A stretch of 64,000 nucleotides of DNA, taken from the NCBI GenBank assembly GCA_035493955.1, contig DATJHI010000040.1, positions 1-64,000 on the forward strand, in the 5' to 3' direction. This stretch comes from NCED01 sp035493955. GTDB taxonomy: Bacteria; Pseudomonadota; Alphaproteobacteria; Caulobacterales; Caulobacteraceae. The notes below the pieces were generated by a model. It was given only the letters and a program-made list of their open reading frames with translations, had not been told where the DNA came from and did no database searches. The position numbers were made by a program, and so were the translations under genes. Below are positions 30,180 to 38,751 of the stretch, piece after piece (the stretch's first letter is position 1; every line of letters starts with the position of its first letter).

Positions 30180-30854
30180 CTACGGGGGGATCGAGCAGTC
30201 GCGGCTCTGCTCGACCAGGGTGCGGAAATCCTTGTTGTCGCCGGAGGTCTCCACCCGGCCGGGCACCAGCCGCAGGCTCTGGCCGCCCCAGCGGCCATAG
30301 AGGGCCTCGCCCGGGCGCTGGCAGCGGCCGGCGAACAGGGTCTGGACACAGGCCGACAGGGTGAGGCCGCCGCCCACGGGGCGCCAGCCCTCGGTCCCGT
30401 AGCGCAGGCACTCGCCGATCTGGGTCCCCGTGTTCAGGGCCGGCCCCGGCTGCAGCGTCGCCGGAAGCGGCGGCGGCTGGGCGATGGCGACCTGGGCGGG
30501 AGGCGCGACCTTCGGCAGGGGCTGCAGGGAATTGCCGCCCGCGGCCAGCGCTCCGCTCTGGTCGAGGCCGACATCGAGGGTCTGGGCTGAAACACCGTTC
30601 CGCTTGGCGCATTCGGCCAGGGTGGCGGCGCCGATGAACTGGCCGCCGACAAAACACCGGAGCTGGCGGTCGGGATCGAGCTTGGGCTGTTCGACCTGCT
30701 CGACCTGCAACCCGCCCGGCGCGGCGGTGTTGTCGGTGCGGTTCTGAGGCGCGTGGGGGCCCCGCGTCAGGAAGGCCGCGATCAGCACGCCAGCCAGCAG
30801 GGCCGCGCCGGCCCCGCCGGCCATCAATATCCGGCGGTCTTGGAGAGGATTCAT
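30180..30854 (-). CDS. membrane-anchored cysteine-containing protein, unknown function
   Basis: A 224-residue protein with one N-terminal membrane helix (about residues 10-30, ILMAGGAGAALLAGVLIAAF) and a periplasmic part. A central Pro/Gln/Ala linker (about 105-135) divides it into two halves with paired cysteines: RCFVGGQFIG...AECA before it, and GECLRYG, ACVQTLFAGRC and RDCSIPP after it. The halves hint at an internal duplication. It lies just downstream of flaEY on the same strand, but no feature ties it to the flagellum. Family not recognised. Confidence 0.7.
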   Translation of the reverse strand: MNPLQDRRILMAGGAGAALLAGVLIAAFLTRGPHAPQNRTDNTAAPGGLQVEQVEQPKLDPDRQLRCFVGGQFIGAATLAECAKRNGVSAQTLDVGLDQSGALAAGGNSLQPLPKVAPPAQVAIAQPPPLPATLQPGPALNTGTQIGECLRYGTEGWRPVGGGLTLSACVQTLFAGRCQRPGEALYGRWGGQSLRLVPGRVETSGDNKDFRTLVEQSRDCSIPP

Positions 30855-30920
30855 CGTTTCCTGGCTACCTTCGGACGGGCCTGGACGCAAGGCGCGGCTG
30901 CGCCGGCCCGGTCGATCCGG

Positions 30921-33707
30921 TCAGCCCGACGACCCGGTCAGTCTGGCCAGCGCATCCTTATAGCTGGCGATCTGGGCGGTCAGATAGGCGGGGACTGTTC
31001 CGGAATTCGCCGACGACGACGCCGTGTCCGGCGGCGAGGTCATGTTGGCGTAGATGCTGCGGACAGTGGAAAGGGCGCTCTGCAACAGGGTCACGGCCTG
31101 TTTGGCCGAGGCGGCGTCGGTGATCGCCAGGGTGGTCGGCAGCTTCAGGCTGTAGCTGGCCAGGACGCCGTCCTTCGGGTTCGGGTCCGGGCCGGTCGTC
31201 ACCATCCCCTCGGCCAGGCCCAGGGATTCCAGGGCGTCGCGGTTGGTCTTGCCGGCTTCGACCTCGATGGTGGTGCGCGGCGACACCGGGACGATCTTCA
31301 TCTGGTCGCGGCCATTGACGGTGACCACCGTGACCGTGGCGTTGTAGCCGCTGGCGCGGGCGACCTTGGCCGCCAGGGTCTTCAGCGTGTCGGCCGCGTC
31401 GATGGTCACCGTCTGGGCCGGTCCCCCGTTGGCCTTGACGATGAACTGGTCTCCCGCCCGGGCGGAGGTGACCGCGGTCACCTGCTGCGAACCGGCGTAG
31501 TCGATGGTTCCCCGCGGCAGGCCCAGCCGATCGAGCACCGAGGTCCCGCTGGCGTCCACCGCGATGCTGGTCGGCGCGACCGTGCGGTCGGTCCCGCGGA
31601 ACGACTGCGACCAGATGGTCGCTCCCGTCGCGGGGTCGATCGCCATGGCGTAGCCGTCGAAGGCGGTGGTCTGGCCCGGCGGCGGGGTCACGGCCTGCTG
31701 TCCGGTGATGTAAACCTTGCCGCCCGAAACGGTCATGGCCGTGGCGGTGACCGCAGCGGACCCGTTGACATAGGTCAAGGTCTCGCCGGCGCCGGTGGAC
31801 AGGTCCGACGGCAGGCTGGCCACGAACGCGGAGGTCCCTCCCCCGTAGCTGTTGGTCGTGGTCGTCGCCGTCAGCGCGGTCTTGGTGGTCCCCGCCAGCG
31901 CGATCGAGCCATCCTGGTTGACCGCAAGGCCGGCGATCGAGCCGCCGTTCAGATCGCCGAGATCGAGGGTGGCGCTGAGCGTCGGGGCCCCGGTCGCCTG
32001 CAGGGCGTACTGGCGGACCACCGCCCGGCCGGCCTCCACGCCCGCGACATAGAGCGACGAACCGCTGACCACGACCCCCGCCGGCTTGTCGGTCATGGCG
32101 CTGCCGTACTGGGTAGTGAACTTGGAGACATAGGCGTTGGCCGCGCCCGCTGCGGCGGGCGCGAAGGCCTGGACATAGGCGTCCTGTCCGCCCAGGGCGG
32201 TCTGGCCATTCACCGAGGCGCTGGCGGTCCCCTGCACGTAGAGCGACCCGTCGGCCCCGAAGCTGAGGGAATTGATCTGGTCGTTGCCGGTCGCGGTCCC
32301 GCGTTGGGTGAAGACGTCCTGGCCCTCGGCGTCGAACACGCTGACGAAACTGTCGGAGGCGGCCGGGTCGGCTCCGACGACGCCCGAATCCAGCGCCCCG
32401 GTGACGGATCCGCCCACGGCCACCCGCGATCCGTCGGCGGAGACGGCCAGAGCATAGCCCGAGGCGTTGCTCACCGCCCCCAGGGTGCGGGTGTAGACGA
32501 GGTTTCCAGCCGAATCATACTTCTTCAGCGCCACGTCGGTCGCGCCCTTGATCGGCTGGCCGTCGGTGGTGGCGTTGACGTCGGTCAGCACATAGACCGA
32601 GCCGTCCGGAGCCACCGCGCTGGCGCGCGCGGCCTGGATTTCCGAACTCAAGGTATTGGCGAAGATCTTGCCGTCGGCGGCGTCGGTGGCGGTGGCCGCC
32701 CCGTCCGTCTCGAACTTGATCAGTTGCTGGGTCACGTCCGAGGTGGTGGTGGTCGTGGACGGCGCCGTGGTGGTGACGCCGTTGGTGGTGGTGGTCGCGC
32801 CCGGGGTCGTCGTGGTCGTCGTCGTCCCCATCGATTCGGCGACATAGACCGCCGGCGCCGTGGCCGGGGCGGAGAAGGCCGGGGTCTCGGTCGAGCTGCC
32901 GTTGAACTTCAGCGCGAAGCTGTCGGGATTGGTCCCCAGGGTCACGGTCTGGCCGCCGGCGGTGGTGGTGCGCGGGGTCCCCGGCGTGCGGACCACCGAG
33001 AAGGTCGAGAAGCTGCCCGCCGCCTTCAGCTTGGAATTCAGATAGTTGACCACATTGCCCATGGAGCGCGGGGTCGAGCCCATCTCCGACAGGTCGAAAT
33101 TGACCGTCACCTTCGTGCCCGACACCTTGGTGTAGGTCAGGTCGAAGACGGTCGGACCCTGGAAGGCGGGGACGGGAGTGTTGACGTCCCCCGTGGCCAA
33201 GGGCCCGGTGGTGTAGGTGTCAGTCTCGCGCTTGACCCCGGTGGTGGTGGCGGCGCTCGACGACACGGTTCCCTGGGCGAGCTGGAAGGTGCTGTACTTG
33301 GTCTGGTCGATATAGGTTCCGACCTCCGCCATCCCGGCGGCGAAGCGGCTGGAAAGCTGGGCCAGACTGCTCGGACTGGTCGTCGTGGCCGCATATTTGG
33401 CGGCGACGCCCTCCAGGGCGTTGAGCCCCTGGTACAGAGCGAACAGGTTCTTGTAGTCCGCGGAGGCGTTGGGAACGTCGACCTGGGTATTGGCGGTGTT
33501 GATGAACCGGCCGCCCGCCAGCACCGACGAAACCAGGGCCGTGTCCTTGGGCGCGGAGGAGCTCGTCGACCAGGGAGGTGTGGGATTCTTCGGCGCGGAG
33601 CCCGTGGACCCGGACGTGGTGGCGCCGCTGCCCGGAACACCAGCCCGGGCATTGTAGTAGGCGGTCAATGTGGCGGCGTCGATACTGATGACCACGCGGG
33701 ACCCCAA
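30921..33707 (-). CDS. flaEY: flagellar protein FlaEY, flagellin-associated
   Basis: A 928-residue protein matching Caulobacter FlaEY in size and context. In that organism flaEY mutants fail to assemble normal filaments. The ends are helical and flagellin/hook-associated-like. Around residues 744-815 there is a flagellin-IN-type segment (AGDQFIVKANGG...TLKTLAAKVARAS). Between lie a threonine-rich tract (about 292-329) and a beta-propeller-like stretch of repeats with DGSVYVL/GALYVAG-type strands (about 360-712). There is no signal peptide, which fits type III export. The start is uncertain: TTG 33707 or GTG 33695. The gene is divergent from the aspartic protease and begins the glycosylation island. 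Confidence 0.78.
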   Translation of the reverse strand: MGSRVVISIDAATLTAYYNARAGVPGSGATTSGSTGSAPKNPTPPWSTSSSAPKDTALVSSVLAGGRFINTANTQVDVPNASADYKNLFALYQGLNALEGVAAKYAATTTSPSSLAQLSSRFAAGMAEVGTYIDQTKYSTFQLAQGTVSSSAATTTGVKRETDTYTTGPLATGDVNTPVPAFQGPTVFDLTYTKVSGTKVTVNFDLSEMGSTPRSMGNVVNYLNSKLKAAGSFSTFSVVRTPGTPRTTTAGGQTVTLGTNPDSFALKFNGSSTETPAFSAPATAPAVYVAESMGTTTTTTTPGATTTTNGVTTTAPSTTTTTSDVTQQLIKFETDGAATATDAADGKIFANTLSSEIQAARASAVAPDGSVYVLTDVNATTDGQPIKGATDVALKKYDSAGNLVYTRTLGAVSNASGYALAVSADGSRVAVGGSVTGALDSGVVGADPAASDSFVSVFDAEGQDVFTQRGTATGNDQINSLSFGADGSLYVQGTASASVNGQTALGGQDAYVQAFAPAAAGAANAYVSKFTTQYGSAMTDKPAGVVVSGSSLYVAGVEAGRAVVRQYALQATGAPTLSATLDLGDLNGGSIAGLAVNQDGSIALAGTTKTALTATTTTNSYGGGTSAFVASLPSDLSTGAGETLTYVNGSAAVTATAMTVSGGKVYITGQQAVTPPPGQTTAFDGYAMAIDPATGATIWSQSFRGTDRTVAPTSIAVDASGTSVLDRLGLPRGTIDYAGSQQVTAVTSARAGDQFIVKANGGPAQTVTIDAADTLKTLAAKVARASGYNATVTVVTVNGRDQMKIVPVSPRTTIEVEAGKTNRDALESLGLAEGMVTTGPDPNPKDGVLASYSLKLPTTLAITDAASAKQAVTLLQSALSTVRSIYANMTSPPDTASSSANSGTVPAYLTAQIASYKDALARLTGSSG

Positions 33708-33798
33708 GGCTGCGCGTAGTTTCGTCCCAGGACCCTGACGAGTCCTTAAAACCGGGAAAGAATTGGCCTATCAAAGGAGCCTCGGTCGGGGAACGGTG

Positions 33799-34665
33799 AT
33801 GCTGGATCGTCGACAAGGCCTGAAGGGGGCTCTGGCCCTGGCCGGCCTGGCCGCCGCCGGGCGGTCCGCCCGCGCGGCCGGCCCGACGATCGTGGCCCTG
33901 TCGGAGCAGCGCAACCGCTTCCTGATCGCGGTCGAGATCAACGGCGCCGCCGGCTATCGCTTCGTCCTCGACACCGGCGCCAGCACCCACTTCATCTCCG
34001 CACGCCTGGTCGAGGCGCTCGACCTGCCCGAAGTCGACCGGCGGATGGCCAAGGGATACGGCGGGCGCCAGCGCGAGAGCGTGGTGGGCCTGCGCCAGTT
34101 GACCGTGGGGGGCGTGTCCGTGGGCAAGGTCGACGCGGTGGTCTGGCCCCAGGAGCGGCTGGAGGATCACGACGGCCTGATCGGCTATCCGTTCCTGTTC
34201 CCCCACGCGGTGCTGAACCTCAGCGCAGCAGAGATCAGTTTCGACGGCGCCGCGTCCGAGGCCATGGTCCCGGTCCCGGCCCAGGTGATGCGCAACCAGA
34301 CTCTGCTGCTCGGCGGCGTCGGCGGCGTCGAGGGCCGGTTCGTGTTCGACACCGGCGCGCAGAACTGCACCATTTCCGAAGCTTACCTGCGCCGGATCGC
34401 ATCGACGGAGGTGTTCCGGGCAGCGGCGAAACTGGGACGCCGGACCGGGGACGGCGAGACCTCGGTCGCCGCCTTCCGCCCCGAGGAGATCGCCTTCGGC
34501 GCCTTCCGCATCCCCAACCCGACCATCCGGGTGGCGGGCGCCGAAGGCAGCGGCAACCTGTTCGATGGAGTCGATGGCCTGTTCGGAGTCAGCCTGATCA
34601 AGCCGTACGCCTGGGCCCTCGACCAGGCCGCCCGCAGCCTGAAGGTGGGGCCATACCCGGCCTGA
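33799..34665 (+). CDS. exported retropepsin-like aspartic protease with two DTG motifs
   Basis: A 288-residue protein. The N-terminus has a twin-arginine-like leader (LDRRQGLKGALALAG, to about residue 26), so it is probably sent out by the Tat system, whose genes are also in this window. Two aspartic-protease motifs are present, FVLDTGAS (Asp58) and FVFDTGAQ (Asp184), each followed by a beta-rich lobe, so one chain could form a complete active site. The ATG at 33799 follows GGGGAACGG. Its stop overlaps the proposed pseG start (CTGA), coupling it to flagellin glycosylation genes. The substrate is unknown. Confidence 0.8.
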   Translation: MLDRRQGLKGALALAGLAAAGRSARAAGPTIVALSEQRNRFLIAVEINGAAGYRFVLDTGASTHFISARLVEALDLPEVDRRMAKGYGGRQRESVVGLRQLTVGGVSVGKVDAVVWPQERLEDHDGLIGYPFLFPHAVLNLSAAEISFDGAASEAMVPVPAQVMRNQTLLLGGVGGVEGRFVFDTGAQNCTISEAYLRRIASTEVFRAAAKLGRRTGDGETSVAAFRPEEIAFGAFRIPNPTIRVAGAEGSGNLFDGVDGLFGVSLIKPYAWALDQAARSLKVGPYPA

Positions 34666-35642
34666 TCGTCCTGCGCGCCGCCGCCGGCCCCCTGATCGGG
34701 GCCGGACACGCCATGCGCTGCCTGGCGGTGGCGCAGGCGCTGGCCGATCTCGGCTGCGAGACGGCGCTGGCGGTGGACGAGGCGGCCATCGCGGCCGCGC
34801 CGCGACTGGCCGCGGCTGGAATCGCCCTGATCGGCCCGGAGCCGCGGGCCTGCGCCTTGGCGCTTCTGGACGGTTATGGGTTCACCATCGAAGACGAGCA
34901 GGCCTGGACGGCGGCGGGCGCCAAGGTAGCCGTGTTTGAGGACGCGCCGGGACGCCTGCACGCCTGCGACCTCCTGATCGACCCCGCGCCGGGGCGGCGC
35001 GTCAAGGACTACGAGACCTTCGCGCCGGGAGCGCGGCTGCTGCTCGGCCCTGGTTACGCCCCCGTCGCCCGCGCCTTCGCCGACCTTCGGGCCGGAGTCC
35101 TGGCGCGGCGCGCGCGGCCGGGCCCGCTCCGGCGAGTGCTGGTCTCCACCGGCCTGACCGACGCCGGCGAGATCGCCGCCAAGGCCCTGGCGGCGCTGGG
35201 AACGTTTGCAGCCATCGAGGCGATCGACCTGGCGGTGGGCGCCGCCGCCCCGTCCCTTCCCGCCCTGCGAGCCGCGGCCGAGGCCGACCGACGCGTGCGC
35301 CTGCATCTCGACGCGGTGGACATGGCCCGGCTGACCGCCGAGGCGGACTTGGGCGTCGGGGCGGCGGGCGTATCCACTTGGGAGCGGTGCGCCCTGGGCC
35401 TGCCCGGCGTCGTCGCCATCGCCGCCGCCAACCAGACGGACAACGCCGCGGCCCTCACCGCCGCGGGCGCCGCCCTGGTGGTGGGCGAGGCCGGCCGGCT
35501 GACCATGGAAGCCCTGGCCGGCTCGATCGCCGCCCTGGAGCCGGCGCAGGTGCGAGCCGACATGAGCGGCGCCGCGGCGGCTCTGGTGGACGCCCTGGGG
35601 GCCGAACGGATCGGGCGGGCCCTGGCGGAGATGGCGGGCTGA
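34662..35642 (+). CDS. pseG: UDP-2,4-diacetamido-2,4,6-trideoxy-altropyranose hydrolase PseG, probable CTG start
   Basis: PseG removes UDP in pseudaminic acid synthesis, producing the sugar used by PseI. The protein is GT-B-like, with GLTDAGEIAAKAL and the donor-site region GAAGVSTWERCALGLPGV. From the first ATG (34713) the conserved N-terminal block would be lost. Reading upstream in frame gives VLRAAAGPLIGAGHAMRCLA, which contains the family G-x-GH-x-MRCL motif with the catalytic histidine. No ATG, GTG or TTG lies upstream in frame, but CTG at 34662 overlaps the protease stop as CTGA, with AAGGTGGGG 11 bases before. I therefore annotate 34662, giving 326 residues. Confidence 0.82.
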   Translation: MIVLRAAAGPLIGAGHAMRCLAVAQALADLGCETALAVDEAAIAAAPRLAAAGIALIGPEPRACALALLDGYGFTIEDEQAWTAAGAKVAVFEDAPGRLHACDLLIDPAPGRRVKDYETFAPGARLLLGPGYAPVARAFADLRAGVLARRARPGPLRRVLVSTGLTDAGEIAAKALAALGTFAAIEAIDLAVGAAAPSLPALRAAAEADRRVRLHLDAVDMARLTAEADLGVGAAGVSTWERCALGLPGVVAIAAANQTDNAAALTAAGAALVVGEAGRLTMEALAGSIAALEPAQVRADMSGAAAALVDALGAERIGRALAEMAG

Positions 35643-35673
35643 GGCATCGAGCGGCGACCGCGCGGGCGCGTCC

Positions 35674-36228
35674 TTATTTCGCGATCAGCCCCGATTGCTG
35701 CAGCCCCTTGCGTACGGCGTCGCGGCGCTCCTTCCACTCCTCGATCAGTATGGCCAGGAGGACCACGTCGCGGAACACCCCGTTCTTGAACGCGTGGCGG
35801 CGCAGATAACCTTCGCGGCGAAAGCCGGCGGCGGCCTGGGCCTTCAAAGCGGTCTCGTTGTCGGTCAGCACCTCCGACCACACCTTCTGCAGGCCGAAGT
35901 CGAAGAAGGCCCGGTCCAACCCCAGGGCCTGGGCCGCGCGGCCGGCCCCCCGGCCCCGGGCTTCGGGTTCGCCGATGTACCAGCCCCATTGCGCCCGCTG
36001 TTGGGTATCGACCAGGCCTTTGAGCATCAGGAAGCCGCAAGGAGTCCCGTTCTCCTCGATCACCCACCCCACGCGGTCGGGATTGTTCATGATGTCTTCG
36101 AACCAGGCCAGGTGCAGGTCGTAGTCGGTGGGGGCCGCCTGGTACATCCAACGGTCGACTTCAGGCTCGCGACGCCACTGGAACAGGCGTTCGGCATCGT
36201 CCCAGACCAGGTCGCGCAGTTCGATCAT
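35674..36228 (-). CDS. pseH: GNAT N-acetyltransferase PseH (FlmH type)
   Basis: PseH acetylates the 4-amino group of the pseudaminic acid precursor; the Caulobacter equivalent is FlmH. The 184-residue GNAT protein has ELRDLVWDDAERLFQWRR at its start, a motif A region GWYIGEPEARGRGAGRAAQ for acetyl-CoA binding, and the typical ending VLTDNETALKAQAAAGFRREG. It is transcribed opposite to pseG and divergent from pseI with about 106 bases between them. Confidence 0.9.
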   Translation of the reverse strand: MIELRDLVWDDAERLFQWRREPEVDRWMYQAAPTDYDLHLAWFEDIMNNPDRVGWVIEENGTPCGFLMLKGLVDTQQRAQWGWYIGEPEARGRGAGRAAQALGLDRAFFDFGLQKVWSEVLTDNETALKAQAAAGFRREGYLRRHAFKNGVFRDVVLLAILIEEWKERRDAVRKGLQQSGLIAK

Positions 36229-36334
36229 CGATGGGGGGTCCTGAGAGGCGGCGCTTTGCGAAGGCGCAGGTGGCGAAGAAAGCTTAACATCCCCCGCAGC
36301 AGGGTCCTGTGGGAATCAGTGCGGGAAAACTGAA

Positions 36335-37432
36335 GTGGACGCCGAATTCGCCATTGCCGGGACCGGGCTCGTCAAGCCCTTCGCCATCGCGGGACGGGCG
36401 ATCGGTCCCGCCTATCCGCCCCTGGTGATCGCCGAACTGTCGGGCAACCACAACGGCGAACTGGACCGGGCCCTGCGCCTGGTCGACGCCGCGGCCGACG
36501 CCGGCGCCGAGGCGGTCAAGCTGCAGACCTACACCGCCGACACCATCACCCTCGACCACGACGGCCCGGACTTCCGGATCGCGGGGGGACTCTGGGACGG
36601 GCGCAGCCTGCACGCCCTCTATGGCGAGGCCCACACCCCCTTCGAATGGCACGAGGCGCTGTTCGCCCACGCCCGGGCCCGGGGGCTGATGGTGTTTTCC
36701 TCCCCCTTCGACGAGACGGCCGTCGCCCTGCTCGAAAGCCTGGACGCCCCGGCCTACAAGATCGCCTCCTTCGAGGCGGTGGACCTGGCCCTGATCGGCG
36801 CCGCGGCGGCGACCGGCAAGCCGCTGATCATCTCCACCGGCATGACCAATGCCGATGAGATCGGCGCGGCCGTGGGCGCCGCGCGGGCGGCCGGAAGCGG
36901 CGGCGTGGCGCTGCTGCACTGCGTCAGCGACTATCCGGCCCGCTACGAGGCGGCGAACCTTCGCACCGTCGGCCGGCTGGCGGCGGACTTCGACTGCGTG
37001 ACGGGGCTGTCCGACCACACGCCGGGAACGGCGGCCTCCGTGGCGGCGGTGGCTTTGGGCGCCGCGATCATCGAAAAGCATGTCACCTTGGCCCGGGCCG
37101 ACGGGGGACCCGACGCGGCCTTCAGCCTGGAGCCGGACGAGCTGGCGCGGCTGATCGCCGATTGCCGCCACGCCTGGGAGGCCCTGGGCGAGGCGACCTA
37201 CGCCCGAGGCGCCGCCGAGACCGCCAACAAGCAATTCCGCCGCTCGCTCTATGTGGTCCGTGACGTGGCGGCGGGAACGGTGCTTACGGCGGCGGACGTG
37301 CGCTCGATCCGGCCCGGTTACGGCCTGGCGCCGGTCCACCTGCCCCAGGTGCTGGGCCGGCGGGCCGCCCGCGACCTGAAGCGCGGCGAACGATTCGGCT
37401 GGGAGATGGTCGAGCTGGCCGCCCAGCCCTAG
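36335..37432 (+). CDS. pseI: pseudaminic acid synthase PseI (NeuB family)
   Basis: PseI condenses the PseG product with phosphoenolpyruvate to form pseudaminic acid. The 365-residue product has the NeuB barrel blocks PLVIAELSGNHNGELDRAL, EAVKLQTYTADTITLD and IISTGMTNADEI. It then has LLHCVSDYPA and TGLSDHTPGTAASVAAVALGA, and a C-terminal SAF/antifreeze-like domain (about 300-365). The ELSGNHN form is typical of PseI rather than sialic acid synthases. GTG at 36335 with GGGAAAAC upstream is the likely start. It converges with pseC, leaving seven bases between stops. Confidence 0.93.
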   Translation: MDAEFAIAGTGLVKPFAIAGRAIGPAYPPLVIAELSGNHNGELDRALRLVDAAADAGAEAVKLQTYTADTITLDHDGPDFRIAGGLWDGRSLHALYGEAHTPFEWHEALFAHARARGLMVFSSPFDETAVALLESLDAPAYKIASFEAVDLALIGAAAATGKPLIISTGMTNADEIGAAVGAARAAGSGGVALLHCVSDYPARYEAANLRTVGRLAADFDCVTGLSDHTPGTAASVAAVALGAAIIEKHVTLARADGGPDAAFSLEPDELARLIADCRHAWEALGEATYARGAAETANKQFRRSLYVVRDVAAGTVLTAADVRSIRPGYGLAPVHLPQVLGRRAARDLKRGERFGWEMVELAAQP

Positions 37433-37439
37433 AGAAAAA

Positions 37440-38690
37440 TCAGAACCCGCCCAGGACCTCGGTCAAGGCCAGGACCACCTGGTCCACGTGGGCGTCGGAC
37501 ATGGCCGGAAACAGCGGCAGGGCCAGGCAGCGGGCGTAATAGGCCTCCGCCCCCGGAAGACGCATCTCGCCATAGCGGCTCTTGAAGAACGGTTGGCGAT
37601 AGAGCGGGATATAGTGGACCTGGGTCCCGACGCCCCGTTCCGCCAGGGCGCGCATGACTTCGGCGCGGCCGAGTCCGACGGCCTCGAAATCGATCAGCAC
37701 CGTATAGAGATGCAAGGTCGGCCGCTGGCCGGCAGGGGTCGACACCGGCCGAACCACCGGGGCGAGCCCTCCCAGCAGGCGGTCATAGCGCGCGGCGAGA
37801 GCGGCGCGGCGGGCGATGAAACGGTCGAGCTTTCCGAGTTGGGACAGGCCCAGCGCCGCCTCCATCTCGTTCATGCGGTAGTTGAAGCCGAGCTCCAGTT
37901 GCTCGTAGCTCCAAGGATTGGCCTGGCCGTCCCCGGCGAAGGAACCGGCCTCGCCCATCAGCGCCGAGTCGCGGGTGACGCCATGGTTGCGCAGGCGCCG
38001 CAGCCGCTCGGCCTGGGCCGCGTCGCGTAGGGCGACCATGCCGCCCTCCCCGGCCGCAATGGTCTTGACCGGGTGGAACGAGAACACCGTGGCCTGGGAA
38101 TGAGGACAGGCTCCGACGGGCGCGCCCTCGGCGTCGGCGCCGCCGACGGCATGGCAGGCGTCCTCGATCACGACCGCCCCCAGGCCGCGCGCCGCTTCGG
38201 CGATCGCCGCGGTGTCGCAAAGGCGGCCGGACAGATGCACCGGCAGCACGGCCGAGACCCTGCGGCCTGCGCCCGCCGCGGCGGCCGAGACGGTCTCGGC
38301 CGTGGCCAGGCCCGTCTGGGGATCCACGTCGGCGAACACCGCCTCGGCCCCGCAGTGCAAGGCCGCGGTAGCGGTGGACAGGAAGGTCACGGCCGGGACG
38401 ACGCAGACGTCCCCCTCGCCGACGTCGGCGACGGCCAGGGCCAGATGCAGGGCGGCGGTGCCGGAGGAAACGGCCACCGCGTGGGGGGCCTGGACCCGTT
38501 CGGCGAAAGCGCGCTCGAAGGCGGCGACCCGTGGGCCCTGGGCGAGCAGATCGGAGCACAGGGCCGCGACTACGGCCGCAACGTCGTCCTCTTCGATCAG
38601 GTGCAAGCCATAGGGCAACCCGGCCTGCGGTCCTACGCCGGGCTCGAGCGACAGCGTGGGCCGATCCGACCGGGCCAGGACGCGATTCAT
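37440..38690 (-). CDS. pseC: UDP-4-keto-6-deoxy-GlcNAc 4-aminotransferase PseC (FlmB type)
   Basis: PseC is the PLP-dependent aminotransferase that adds the 4-amino group after PseB. The 416-residue DegT/DnrJ-type protein has AVSSGTAALHLAL (phosphate binding) and VIEDACHAVGG. The catalytic-lysine motif is FSFHPVKTIAAGEGG, with the C-terminal GVGTQVHYIPLYRQPFF. The last segment is characteristic of PseC. PseB, the partner dehydratase, is not in this window. It is on the same strand as the flagellin genes, 61 bases downstream of one. Confidence 0.92.
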   Translation of the reverse strand: MNRVLARSDRPTLSLEPGVGPQAGLPYGLHLIEEDDVAAVVAALCSDLLAQGPRVAAFERAFAERVQAPHAVAVSSGTAALHLALAVADVGEGDVCVVPAVTFLSTATAALHCGAEAVFADVDPQTGLATAETVSAAAAGAGRRVSAVLPVHLSGRLCDTAAIAEAARGLGAVVIEDACHAVGGADAEGAPVGACPHSQATVFSFHPVKTIAAGEGGMVALRDAAQAERLRRLRNHGVTRDSALMGEAGSFAGDGQANPWSYEQLELGFNYRMNEMEAALGLSQLGKLDRFIARRAALAARYDRLLGGLAPVVRPVSTPAGQRPTLHLYTVLIDFEAVGLGRAEVMRALAERGVGTQVHYIPLYRQPFFKSRYGEMRLPGAEAYYARCLALPLFPAMSDAHVDQVVLALTEVLGGF

Positions 38691-38751
38691 GCCCCGAGAG
38701 TCCCCCGCCCCGTTGATTCGTCACAACTCCACAAAGAGTCGCGGTCCGAAT

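Noticed and set aside
30753..33719. A 988-codon plus-strand frame across flaEY
   Set aside because: It is repeat-like Arg/Gly/Asp sequence without motifs and is the mirror of the real minus-strand flaEY gene.
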